Part shown: in pieces, positions 35,833 through 44,252 of the stretch
Layout: every line of letters starts with the position of its first letter
How positions within the stretch are numbered: the stretch's first letter is position 1
DNA from: Rhodospirillaceae bacterium
Lineage (GTDB): Bacteria; Pseudomonadota; Alphaproteobacteria; Dongiales; Dongiaceae
Direction: 5' to 3'
Assembly (NCBI GenBank): GCA_016712715.1
Contig: JADJQM010000001.1
Location: 496,001 to 560,000 of the forward strand
DNA length: 64,000 bases
Notes under the pieces: model-generated
Seen by the model: only the letters and a program-made list of their open reading frames with translations
What the model was told of the DNA's origin: nothing
The model's database searches: none
Translations under genes and position numbers: made by a program

Positions 35833-37089
35833 ATGTCGCTGGTGGCAAAAAGGGTAGAAAGGGTTGTGTTCGCCGATTGCGAAGTCGATCTCGCCGCCTT
35901 CCAGCTGCGGCGGGCAGGCTCGCTGTGCCCGATCGAACCCCAGGTCTTCGAGCTCATTGCCTATCTGGTCCGCCATCCGGACCGCCTGATCACCAAGGAC
36001 GAACTTATCGCCGGTGTGTGGAACGGGCGCATCGTGTCGGATTCGGCCCTCTCCAGCCGGATCAAATCCGCCCGCCGGGCGCTTGGCGACGATGGCGAGC
36101 AGCAGCGTTTCATCCGCACCGTTCATGGCCGCGGCATCTGTCTTGTGGGCGAGATACAGCCGGCGCCGGGATCAGCACCTGGGGGGCAGGGCGTCGATCG
36201 CCTGGCACAAGATAACCTGGCACAAGACAATCGGCCCCAGGATATTCCACCCCAGAAGATCCAGTTCTGCACCACGGCGGACGGGGTGCGCATCGCCTAT
36301 GCCCGCGTGGGGTCCGGCCCGGTCCTGATGAAGTCCGCCCATTGGCTGACGCATCTTGATTACGATTGGGAAAGCCCGATCTGGCATGACTGGCTGGGCG
36401 CTCTGGCAAGGGATTACACGCTGATCCGCTATGACCAGCGCTGCAACGGGCTCTCCGACCGCGAGGTCGAGAACGTGACCCTCGATACCATGGTCGGCGA
36501 CCTTGTGGCCGTCATGGACGCCAACGGTGTCGACCGGGCGCCGCTCTTCGGCCATTCACAGGGTTGCGCCGTGGCGGCGACCTTCGCCGCCCGTTATCCC
36601 GAACGGGTCAGCCGCATGGTCTTCCTCGGCGGCTATGCCAGGGGCTGGGCGAAGCGGGGGGATCCGGAACTGGTGGCCCGCCGCCGCGCGATCTCGGTCC
36701 TGATCTCCCATGGCTGGGGCCAGGACAATCCAGCGTTCCGCCAGCTCTTCACCAGCTTCATGATGCCCGGCGCATCGCCCGAACACATGCAATGGTACAA
36801 CGAGCTGCAGCGCCGGACCGCATCGCCCGAGGGGGCCAGGCGCCTTCACGACGCCTTCGGCGAGATCGACGTCACGGCGGATCTCGCGCGCGTCAAGGCG
36901 CCGACCCTGGTCATGCACGCCCGTGGCGACGCCTCGGTGCCGTTCGAGGAAGGCCGGATCCTCGCCACCGCCATACCCGGCGCGCGCTTCGTGCCGCTCG
37001 ACGGCAACAACCATGTCCTCATGAAATGGGAACCGGCCTGGCAGCGCTTCCTCGACGAAACGCGCGCCTTCCTGGCCGAGCCCGGCTGA
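35833..37089 (+). CDS. Winged-helix DNA-binding domain fused to alpha/beta hydrolase
   Basis: A 418-residue two-domain protein. Residues about 10-105 are an OmpR/CadC-type winged helix (DLAAFQLRRAGSLCPIEPQV, FELIAYLVRHPDRLITKDEL, IRTVHGRGICLVGEI). A Gln/Pro/Asp-rich linker with a LAQDN repeat follows. Residues about 140-415 are an alpha/beta hydrolase with the nucleophile elbow LFGHSQGCAVAATFAARYP, Asp in MHARGDASVPFEE and His in LDGNNHVLMKWEP. There is no membrane segment, so it is a soluble one-component regulator whose sensor is a hydrolase-fold domain that appears catalytically complete. It is divergent from the diiron gene, its most likely target. Confidence 0.9.
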   Translation: MSLVAKRVERVVFADCEVDLAAFQLRRAGSLCPIEPQVFELIAYLVRHPDRLITKDELIAGVWNGRIVSDSALSSRIKSARRALGDDGEQQRFIRTVHGRGICLVGEIQPAPGSAPGGQGVDRLAQDNLAQDNRPQDIPPQKIQFCTTADGVRIAYARVGSGPVLMKSAHWLTHLDYDWESPIWHDWLGALARDYTLIRYDQRCNGLSDREVENVTLDTMVGDLVAVMDANGVDRAPLFGHSQGCAVAATFAARYPERVSRMVFLGGYARGWAKRGDPELVARRRAISVLISHGWGQDNPAFRQLFTSFMMPGASPEHMQWYNELQRRTASPEGARRLHDAFGEIDVTADLARVKAPTLVMHARGDASVPFEEGRILATAIPGARFVPLDGNNHVLMKWEPAWQRFLDETRAFLAEPG

Positions 37090-37165
37090 CCGTCTATCCA
37101 ATATTTTCCATAATATATATTATGCGACTATCCGATAAACAAAAACCCAGCCAGTTCGGGCTTTT

Positions 37166-38032
37166 CTAAGGACAGTCCTCCCGGTACGCATCGAGCGCCC
37201 GGTGCTTGCGGATGGCGCTGAAACCCCGTGCCCTGGCTGCCTTGCAGACCTCGGGCCAGTCGAGCACCTCGTCGGTGTACTCGATCTGGAACACCGCGAG
37301 CCCCGCGGCCGCTGCCGGCTCAACGGCGGCGCACCAACCCTGCGCCGCGCAATCCTCGATCAGCACCCAATCGACCTGGGCCTTGAGGTCCGGCCACAAC
37401 TCGGCGCCGTTCTTCAGGCCAAGCGCCAGCCCCCGCGCCCGCGCCTCGCCCGAGAGCCACCTCATGAACGCCACGATATCGGCGCGCATCAGCGGGAAGC
37501 CGCTCGTCGTCTCATGACCGTCTAGATTGTCGGGATCGATCCCGTCGCAGCCCTTGTCGCGCGCAAGATCGAGGCGCGCCTTGATGAGCGGCCCGAGGGC
37601 GTCGAGGGCGCGGAGATCGAGCCAGCGTTCGCCCGGCCAGTCGGGATAGGCCTGGCCCACGACCGCAGCCGGAAACGCTGCGGCGTCCGGCCGCCAATCC
37701 TCGACCGTGCCAACGCTCATATAGCAGATCACCTTTCGGCCCTCTTGGTGCAGCCGGTCGATGAGCACCGGTCCGGTCTCGAACAAATCGAGGTTGTAGA
37801 TCTCGGCCGCGACCCCGAGATCGATCGGCTCACCGGAATATTGCAACTGGATGCTCGCCCCCGGCGCCGGCCGCCAGGGCTCCGCGCGGGCTGGCGTGGC
37901 GGTCACCAGCCAGGCCAACAAGGCGCAGAGGCAAACTTGCAGATATCCCCCGGAAAGTTGCAAATATCCCCCCGAAACTGACAGGAAATCAGGCCCGTTT
38001 CCGGAGGTGATCCAGCCCCTCGAACTCGACAA
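37166..38032 (-). CDS. GH114-type endo-alpha-1,4-polygalactosaminidase/TM1410-like protein
   Basis: About 288 residues as read from 38,032. A signal peptide (LCALLAWLVTATPARA-EPW) precedes a TIM-barrel domain with the family's sequence blocks: IQLQYSGEPIDLG, YNLDLFETG, CYMSVGTVEDWRPDA, KGCDGIDPDNLDGH, LALGLKNGAELWPDL and VFQIEYTDEVLDWP. The acidic residues of DGIDPDN are the likely catalytic ones. The start overlaps the upstream oxygenase by 44 bases; the first codons carry a tandem SGGYLQ repeat, and a start within or after it would fit the signal peptide better. It is probably a secreted polysaccharide hydrolase. Confidence 0.75.
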   Translation of the reverse strand: MSSSRGWITSGNGPDFLSVSGGYLQLSGGYLQVCLCALLAWLVTATPARAEPWRPAPGASIQLQYSGEPIDLGVAAEIYNLDLFETGPVLIDRLHQEGRKVICYMSVGTVEDWRPDAAAFPAAVVGQAYPDWPGERWLDLRALDALGPLIKARLDLARDKGCDGIDPDNLDGHETTSGFPLMRADIVAFMRWLSGEARARGLALGLKNGAELWPDLKAQVDWVLIEDCAAQGWCAAVEPAAAAGLAVFQIEYTDEVLDWPEVCKAARARGFSAIRKHRALDAYREDCP

Positions 38033-38993
38033 AGCGCATCATCGCCTCCCACAGCATGTCGCCATAAAGGAACGGCTCGAACGGGGCGCCGAGACCCGGA
38101 ATCGGGCAAATACAAGCATTTACGCCCGGTTCATAGAAGAACGGCACCGAATGGCGCGCGGTACCGGCGCCATCGATCACCCGGTGCGTGGTGGCCTTGA
38201 TGCGCCCCCCGGTCCAGCGCTCCAGAAGCTTCCCGAAATTCACCACCAGGGTCGCCGGTTCGGGTGGCACATCCATCCATTCCCCATTATTTCCAATGGC
38301 TTGCAAGCCACCGACACCATGCTGGCAGAGCAGCGTCACGAAGCCGGAATCGACATGCGGTTTACCCGCCAAGGCGACCTCCCGACCCCCATGAATCACG
38401 CGGATTTCCGCCGAATTTGGCCCCTCGAAGGACCGCTCGGGGCGCAAAGGATAGTGCAGCAGCCGCAGCGTCGAGACACCCTCCGCAAAGGCCGCCGCGA
38501 AACTGTCCTCCGGCACCCCCAGCCCCCGCGCGATCGCCCGCAGCAGGGTCGCCCCAATCTCCTCCATCGCCTTGTAATAGCGGGACATTTCGTCCTGCCA
38601 GCCAGGCAGAAGATCGGCCGGCGGCAGCGGTGTCGCCTCGGTCAGCGGGTCATTGGGATCGACCCGGGAGGGGCCATAGGCGATGTCAGGCCCAAGGTCA
38701 TAACCCTCCTTATAGGTCGGGTGCCCATCCTGCAGCGGGAACCAGCCGCGATAGACATTGGCGTGGGGTTCCGCGAATTTCTGGCGCCAAAGACGGTGCG
38801 TAACCTCTTGCGGCAGCTTGAAAACCTCCAGCAGCCGGTCAATCGCCACGGGCTGGATCGGGACCCAGTCCGGCAGATCGCGCAGCGTCATGAACCCGGT
38901 TTCGGTGGCAGCGTTGAGGATCGCCAGATCCACCGCCTCGCGCGCGGCGCCGGGCGGTCCAAAGAGCGGGCTGGCATCGATGCTGGGAATCAT
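37989..38993 (-). CDS. Isopenicillin-N-synthase-like 2-oxoglutarate/Fe(II) oxygenase
   Basis: A 334-residue non-haem iron oxygenase of the IPNS/plant-hydroxylase family. The iron ligands are His and Asp in AGKPHVDSGFVTLLCQ and His in KATTHRVID, and the co-substrate arginine motif is in ARHSVPFFYEP. An N-terminal FALIGVP-like strand is replaced by MIPSIDASPLFGPP. The substrate is unknown. It is the first of a two-gene overlapping unit with the GH114 gene. Confidence 0.88.
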   Translation of the reverse strand: MIPSIDASPLFGPPGAAREAVDLAILNAATETGFMTLRDLPDWVPIQPVAIDRLLEVFKLPQEVTHRLWRQKFAEPHANVYRGWFPLQDGHPTYKEGYDLGPDIAYGPSRVDPNDPLTEATPLPPADLLPGWQDEMSRYYKAMEEIGATLLRAIARGLGVPEDSFAAAFAEGVSTLRLLHYPLRPERSFEGPNSAEIRVIHGGREVALAGKPHVDSGFVTLLCQHGVGGLQAIGNNGEWMDVPPEPATLVVNFGKLLERWTGGRIKATTHRVIDGAGTARHSVPFFYEPGVNACICPIPGLGAPFEPFLYGDMLWEAMMRFVEFEGLDHLRKRA

Positions 38994-39100
38994 GGGACCC
39001 AGGCTAACCCCTAGCGCCGATTGGACAAGCGCCTTTTGTGGATCGCCCGATCCAATTTTCGCTATAGTGCCGCCCCGCCTGCATTTTTTTGAGAACGCCC

Positions 39101-39913
39101 ATGTCCGACGCCGCCCAATCCCTCGACCGCCTGCTCGACATCATGGCGCGGCTGCGCCATCCGAAGTCGGGTTGCCCCTGGGATCTCGAGCAGAATTTCA
39201 GCAGCATCGTGCCGCATACCATTGAAGAGGCTTACGAAGTCGCCGACGCGATCGAGGCGGGCGACATGCAGGCATTGGTAGGCGAGCTGGGCGATCTCAT
39301 GTTCCAGGTCGTGTTCTACGCCCAGATGGCCTCGGAGGCCGGCGATTTCGCTATGGCAGATGTGCTGGATGCTATCAATAACAAGATGATAGAGCGTCAT
39401 CCTCATGTGTTTTCTAGCATCGAGATCAACTCCGCCGCGGCCCAGACCGTGGCCTGGGAGAGCCACAAGGCGGCGGAACGCGCCAAGCTTGCCGCCTCTG
39501 CCGGCAGAGCGCCCTCCGCCCTCGACGGTGTCATCACCGCCCTCCCGGCCCTCGCCCGCGCCGACAAGCTGCAGAAACGCGCCGCCCGCATCGGCTTCGA
39601 CTGGCGCAATGCCGCCGAGGTGACGGCAAAGGTCGAGGAAGAACTCGCGGAGATTCGCGCCGAGCTCGATGGCGGGGCGCGGCCAGAGGCGATCGACGAA
39701 GAGATCGGCGATCTGCTGTTCTCGGTCACCAACCTCGCCCGCCACCTTCACATTGAGCCGGAAGGTGCGCTCCGCCGCGCCAACGCCAAATTCGAGCGCC
39801 GCTTCCGCCGTGTCGAGGCGATCCTGCGCGCGCAGGGCATCGACCCTGCCGACGCCGGCATCGATCGGATGGAAGACGCCTGGAACCAGGTAAAGGCAGA
39901 AGAGCGGGCTTAG
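39101..39913 (+). CDS. mazG: Nucleoside triphosphate pyrophosphohydrolase MazG
   Basis: A 270-residue MazG with two all-alpha NTP-PPase domains that hydrolyse (d)NTPs to monophosphates. The first begins MARLRHPKSGCPWDLEQNFS with EEAYEVADAIE and ELGDLMFQVVFYAQ; the second has the EELAEIRAEL and EEIGDLLFSVTNLARHL helices. The ExxE...ExxD metal-binding pattern is present in both. The start at 39,101 gives MSDAAQSLDRLLD. It ends overlapping the convergent histidine kinase. Confidence 0.93.
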   Translation: MSDAAQSLDRLLDIMARLRHPKSGCPWDLEQNFSSIVPHTIEEAYEVADAIEAGDMQALVGELGDLMFQVVFYAQMASEAGDFAMADVLDAINNKMIERHPHVFSSIEINSAAAQTVAWESHKAAERAKLAASAGRAPSALDGVITALPALARADKLQKRAARIGFDWRNAAEVTAKVEEELAEIRAELDGGARPEAIDEEIGDLLFSVTNLARHLHIEPEGALRRANAKFERRFRRVEAILRAQGIDPADAGIDRMEDAWNQVKAEERA

Positions 39914-41640
39914 GACCTTACGACCGGTATGACGACGATGGCGGTGGTTCCGACACCATAGTCGCTCTCCAACCAGACTTTACCCCCATATGCTTCAACA
40001 AGTTTCCGGGTATTGACAAGGCCAAGACCGACCCCGCCATGCTGCCTGCTGAGGCTCTTTTCTACCTGAGAAAATGGTGTGAACAATTCGCTCATGTCTT
40101 CCGGCTTGATGCCAATGCCATGATCTCGCACGACGATGCGGAGCATGGTGTCCCCTTGAAGCTGCGCGTTGATCTCGATCCGGCCCCCCGGGCGTGAGAA
40201 TTTGATGGCGTTGCCGACGAGATTGAGGATTACCTGGCGGAAGTGGACCGGCTCCATCCAACAGGCGGCAGACCCTCGAGTGCGCCCAAAACAATCTCAA
40301 TCTGGCGCTCCTCGGCTTTGCCCGACAGCAATCTATTGCAGGCGTCAAAATTGTCGGCGAGGTCGGCGACGTTGGTCGAATTCGTGAGGGTGCCTGACTC
40401 AATTTTCGCCATGTCGAGGATCTGTGTGATGATGCCAAGCAGATGGTGCCCTGCGTCGCAGATATCCTTCGAATAATCCCGATATTGCCTGGCCCCCAAA
40501 GGGCCGTAGGTCTCTCGTGAAAGCACCTCAGAGAATCCGATGATGGCATTGAGCGGCGTCCGAAGTTCATGACTCATATTTGCCAGAAACTCCGACTTCG
40601 ATTCACTCGCGCTTTCGGCCTTTATCAACGCCTCGGATAATCTTTCCGCCTTGTCCGCCTCGCGCTTCATGAGGCTTCTCAACCAGATGCCAAGCCACCC
40701 GATCACAAAAGTGGTGAGGACCGCGAGCAGCAACGGCAATCCCAGTGTGCGCCAGAAAAGTGCACTCAGGTCTGACTGCGTGAAGAAGGTAAAGACGCGA
40801 AGCGGTTGTTCGGGTACCGGCCCGAAGGCGGCCAGAAGCGGGCCGGAATCCCCAGTCCGCCCAGGTTCGAGGCGACGCCTTCGTCCGCGGATTGCGTGGC
40901 GATGACGTCACTGAAGCCCTTTATCATATTGCCTCGATACTCGTCATTTGGCGGCCAAACGAAGAGGAGCAGCCCGTCATCTCGCGTAATTCCGACGACG
41001 GCGGGCGCAATGTCCGTGAGATATGGCTAAAGGCATTGTTGAATATATCTTCGGTGAGATACGCCACGATGTATTTCACCCCCAAGGCATTTGGCTGCAC
41101 CCGTATTGCGAGGGGGACTGTCCGCAATCCGCTTTTGCGGCCAATGATCGGCGCGCCAATGAAGCGGGTACCGGCCGCCGTGTCGCGCAGAGCTATGACG
41201 TAATCCCGATCCCCGAGATACACTTTCTCTTCGAGTATGGTGCCGCGGTTTACGCGCCAGAAGCCATTGTCATCTGAATCGATAAGGCCGACTGTGATCA
41301 GCTGATCGCCAGTACCCTGAAGGTGGCTGATCATGGCCCCCAGGGTGTCGAGCGTATGCGCTGACCCCTGCTCCATGTCATCATGAAGCCAATGCTCCAC
41401 CACGCTGAGCATCGTATTGGCGGCGCGAAATACGCCGCTTGTATGAGCGCGCATGACATTCTCGGAACCATACAATTCCTCGTGCGCCTCTTCCTCGATC
41501 GCCCGATACAGGTCGATTGCATACGCGGCAAACGTTGCCCAGATAGCGACAAGAACGACGAGCGCAAAAGTTATCGCTGGTCGACCGGGGGACCGAAATC
41601 GCTGCAACACTGCGGCGTGAATTGAAGGTACGCTTATCAA
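39910..41640 (-). CDS. Membrane sensor histidine kinase (Cache-like sensor), three frameshifts
   Basis: The reconstructed product is about 576 residues. TM1 is ITFALVVLVAIWATFAAYAI; a periplasmic Cache/PDC-like region follows (VEHWLHDDM; DDNGFWRVNRGTILEEKVYL; TRFIGAPIIGRKSGLRTVPL). TM2 is LPLLLAVLTTFVIGWLGIWL. The HisKA box is EFLANMSHELRTPLNAIIGF and the HATPase has LNLVGNAIKFSRPGG and HGGVGLGLVNTRKL. Breaks occur near 41,020, 40,845 and 40,258, and each continuation reads well. The start is a TTG preceded by GGGGAGAGACCGC. No response regulator is adjacent, so the partner is elsewhere. Confidence 0.8.
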
Positions 41641-41765
41641 GCGGTCTCTCCCCTGACTGTCTGCCGCGCTTCGTCGATGAGAGAAGTGCTCTTGCGGCGG
41701 GACGGTGCTGAAGAGAGTTATATTGTTGGGCCGTTAACGCCACCTTACCTTGAAGCATCGCTTCT

Positions 41766-41915
41766 TTAGAGCCGCGGGATAGCGAACGGTAAGAACCACC
41801 AGAACGGTGCGACTCTAGGATCGACATCCTGCGATTTGGGTTTGATCTCCTGTCCGTTTGCGATCGCGCGAGATACCAACCCTTCCATGGCGACGGCGAA
41901 GGCAAGATTGATCAT
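41766..41915 (-). CDS. Possible 49-residue small protein downstream of marR
   Basis: A short frame starting MINLAFAVAMEGLVSRAIA and ending WWFLPFAIPRL, preceded by GAGGAGAGTCTGCC, a strong ribosome site. The sequence has a hydrophobic start and an aromatic/hydrophobic end around a polar middle. It lies 49 bases after marR in the same direction, so it could be the last gene of that operon. No family is recognised. The rest of the 41,641-41,964 gap shows nothing further. Confidence 0.4.
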   Translation of the reverse strand: MINLAFAVAMEGLVSRAIANGQEIKPKSQDVDPRVAPFWWFLPFAIPRL

Positions 41916-41964
41916 GGCAGACTCTCCTCTGCGATACAGATCGGTGGTTGGACGAACCAGGCGG

Positions 41965-42489
41965 CTATTGGGCGGCGGATCTGCAGCCCGGCGTCAGCGG
42001 GCAACTCTCCTGCGGACAGGCATGCTCGTCACATAGACGGCAGGCGGTTTCCGCCGACAATTCGTCGGTGGTGAGGCCGGCCAGCATTTTCTCAAGCAGG
42101 TTACCGAGTGTCTGGCGTTCATCGTCACCAAGTGTATCAAGGGCTTGGGCGAGGATCTTCTCACGGCCGAGCAGCATGGCGCGGACCAGGCGCTGGCCCG
42201 CCGGTGTCAAGGCGAGCGGCCGCGCGCGGCGGTCGGCGCCCTGCTGGCGCTCGACCCAGCCTTCTTCCACCAACCGATTGATCATGCGCACCGCACCCGG
42301 CTGCGACAGCCGCACGATGCGCGCCAGGCGATCGACCGTGATGCCGGGCGATTGATCGAGCACGATGAGCGCTGCCCAGTCACTCTCACAGATGTCGGTA
42401 AGGTCGCCGAGTTCCTTGCCGACGGCATCCATCATCATCAACGAGAGGGCGCCAAGCAGGTTGGCGGTGCGGGTGTCGCTCTTCTTCAT
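41965..42489 (-). CDS. MarR-family regulator with Cys-rich C-terminus
   Basis: A 174-residue winged-helix repressor. The recognition region is SPGITVDRLARIVRLSQPGA, followed by the wing ERQQGADRRARPLALTPAG and the dimerisation helix. The C-terminus is unusual: CRLCDEHACPQESCPLTPGC has five cysteines in 20 residues and could bind a metal or sense redox state or electrophiles. It overlaps the arginase-like gene by ATGA, so regulator and enzyme are co-translated and probably autoregulated from the operator near 43,431. Confidence 0.9.
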   Translation of the reverse strand: MKKSDTRTANLLGALSLMMMDAVGKELGDLTDICESDWAALIVLDQSPGITVDRLARIVRLSQPGAVRMINRLVEEGWVERQQGADRRARPLALTPAGQRLVRAMLLGREKILAQALDTLGDDERQTLGNLLEKMLAGLTTDELSAETACRLCDEHACPQESCPLTPGCRSAAQ

Positions 42490-43402
42490 GACTGCTGTTC
42501 CTGCAATGACGAAATCACAAGATGGGCGAGGCGCTTGCCGTCGCGAAGGCCTGCGTCCTTTTCCGGATTGTAGCAGGCAAGCGAGATCCCGAGCAGTTGA
42601 GGGGATTGCGCGAGTCCTTTGACAAGACTCGCAAACGACTCCCAGCTCAGGCCGCCGGGCATCAGATAGTCGGTGGCCGGAAAGGCGGCCTGGTCGATTA
42701 TATCGACATCGACCGCGAGCCAGAACGGCAGCCTTGCCGCTTCAAATCCGGCACGCACATCGGCCGCGACCTGGGCAGCACCTTCGGCCGCGATATCCTC
42801 ATTGGTCCAGAGCGGGATGGCGGGGGTGAAATGCTCCGGCAGGACGGAACCACGGCTGGCCGCGTCCTCGACATCGCGCGGTCCGAGCAGTGCCACATCC
42901 TCCGGGCGCAGGCTGGCGCCGCCGGCAGCATCGATCAGCTTCTTCGCCCCATGCCCGAGGGCTGCCGCCAGAGGCATGTCCGCGGCCTCCCCTGTCGGCG
43001 AAGTGACGCCGTCATAGAGATCGAGATGGCCGTCGAGATAGGCGACACCCGTCCGGCCGATGACATCGCGAACGCCGGCGAGCGCACCCACGATCTGGGT
43101 GCAGCAGCCGCCCAGCAGGATCGGGCGAAAGCCCTCATTGAGGCAGGCCGCCACTTCGCGCCGCAGGACCTCGGTGACATGGATGACGTCGCGGGCACCG
43201 ATGATACCGGTCTCCTGATCACGTGCCCGGTCACGGATGTTGATCGGCAAATCGCCACGATCCTGCTCGGCGATCTCGGACCAGGACCCCAGATCGCGCA
43301 AGCTCGCGCGGGGCTGAGTTCGGTGCCGCCGGACCCGCCGATCGAGTCAATCGGGACACCGATCAGGGCGAACGGTAGAATGGCTGGTACGATGGATGTC
43401 AT
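42486..43402 (-). CDS. Arginase/ureohydrolase-family protein with altered metal motif, one frameshift
   Basis: About 305 residues. The start is MTSIVPAILPFALIGVPIDS at 43,402; the frame breaks near 43,310 and resumes at LRDLGSWSEIAEQDRGDLP. Of the three metal motifs, the second is kept as YLDGHLDLYDG (usual DAHxD) and the third as LAVDVDIIDQ (usual DxDxxDP). The first, normally GGDHS, reads LLGGCCTQIVGAL. Thus the first metal histidine is replaced by cysteine, and the preceding Asp is also lost. MPGGLSWESF ends the active-site segment. It could be a ureohydrolase, a guanidino-compound hydrolase or a non-catalytic sensor. Confidence 0.75.
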
Positions 43403-43430
43403 GGCTCGACTCGTGCGTTGGATAACATCT

Positions 43431-43457
43431 ATGCATTTATATGCATGACGCATGCAT
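43431..43457. promoter_or_regulatory. Candidate MarR operator: three ATGCAT boxes
   Basis: ATGCATTTATATGCAT (43,431-43,446) is a perfect 16-bp palindrome and ATGCATGACGCATGCAT (43,441-43,457) a second overlapping palindrome. ATGCAT thus occurs at 43,431, 43,441 and 43,452, about one helical turn apart. It lies 29 bases before the arginase-like ATG, at the edge of an AT-rich tract (to about 43,560), where the operon promoter must be. Confidence 0.6.
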
Positions 43458-43547
43458 TAGTCAAGTTTCAATTGCGATCAACATTCTTATCAATATTATT
43501 TGTTTAACTACAAATCTTTATGATATTTTCTTCATTCATATTGTTAA

Positions 43548-44252
43548 CTACGATCCTATTTCCATGATCATAGAATTCAGTTTCCCAAGATGTTCCAATT
43601 GTCGGAAGCGTGGGGATCCCATTGGGGCTTCGCAATGCTCCAGCGCCCAGGTCAATTGATGCGGGATGTAGGCGGCCCAACTCCCCGCCTCGATAGCCGG
43701 GACGATATCGGACTTCAGGGAATTGCCGACCATCATGCTGTGGGCAGCGCCATCGCCATGCCGTTTGAACACGGTCTGGTAAGTGGTCGCGGATTTCTCG
43801 GACACGATCTCGACCGCGTCGAACAAGTCACCAAGGCCCGACTGGGCAAGCTTGCGTTCCTGGTCGAAGAGGTCGCCCTTGGTAATCAGAACCAGTCGGT
43901 AGGCTCCGGAGAGGCGTTCCAGCGTCTCGCGCGCATGGGGCATGGTTTCAACGGGGTGGGTCAGCATCTCGCGGCCGGCCGACAGGATCTCGGCAATCAC
44001 GGGTGCCGGCACCCTTCCCCCCGTCACGGTGATCGCGGTCTCGACCATCGACAGGGTGAAGCCCTTGATGCCATAGCCATAGAACTGCAGATTGCGACGC
44101 TCGACCTCCAGCAAATGGCCGGAGATCTCCTCGGGCGGCGCATGGTCGGCCAGCAGCGCTGCAAAACGCGCCTCGGTCAGGCGGAAGAAGTGCTCGTTCT
44201 GCCAGAGCGTGTCATCGGCATCGAAACCGATTGTCGTGAGTTGGCGCGCCAT
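43548..44252 (-). CDS. HAD-superfamily hydrolase
   Basis: A 234-residue haloacid-dehalogenase-fold phosphatase. Motif I is TIGFDADDTLWQNEHFF (the DxDDT nucleophile), motif II RLVLITKGD, motif III a lysine near LFDAVEIVSEKS and motif IV SMMVGNSLKSDIVPAIEAG. The cap is inserted between motifs I and II. The start ATG shares its A with the LysR stop (TGATG). The substrate is not evident. Confidence 0.88.
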   Translation of the reverse strand: MARQLTTIGFDADDTLWQNEHFFRLTEARFAALLADHAPPEEISGHLLEVERRNLQFYGYGIKGFTLSMVETAITVTGGRVPAPVIAEILSAGREMLTHPVETMPHARETLERLSGAYRLVLITKGDLFDQERKLAQSGLGDLFDAVEIVSEKSATTYQTVFKRHGDGAAHSMMVGNSLKSDIVPAIEAGSWAAYIPHQLTWALEHCEAPMGSPRFRQLEHLGKLNSMIMEIGS

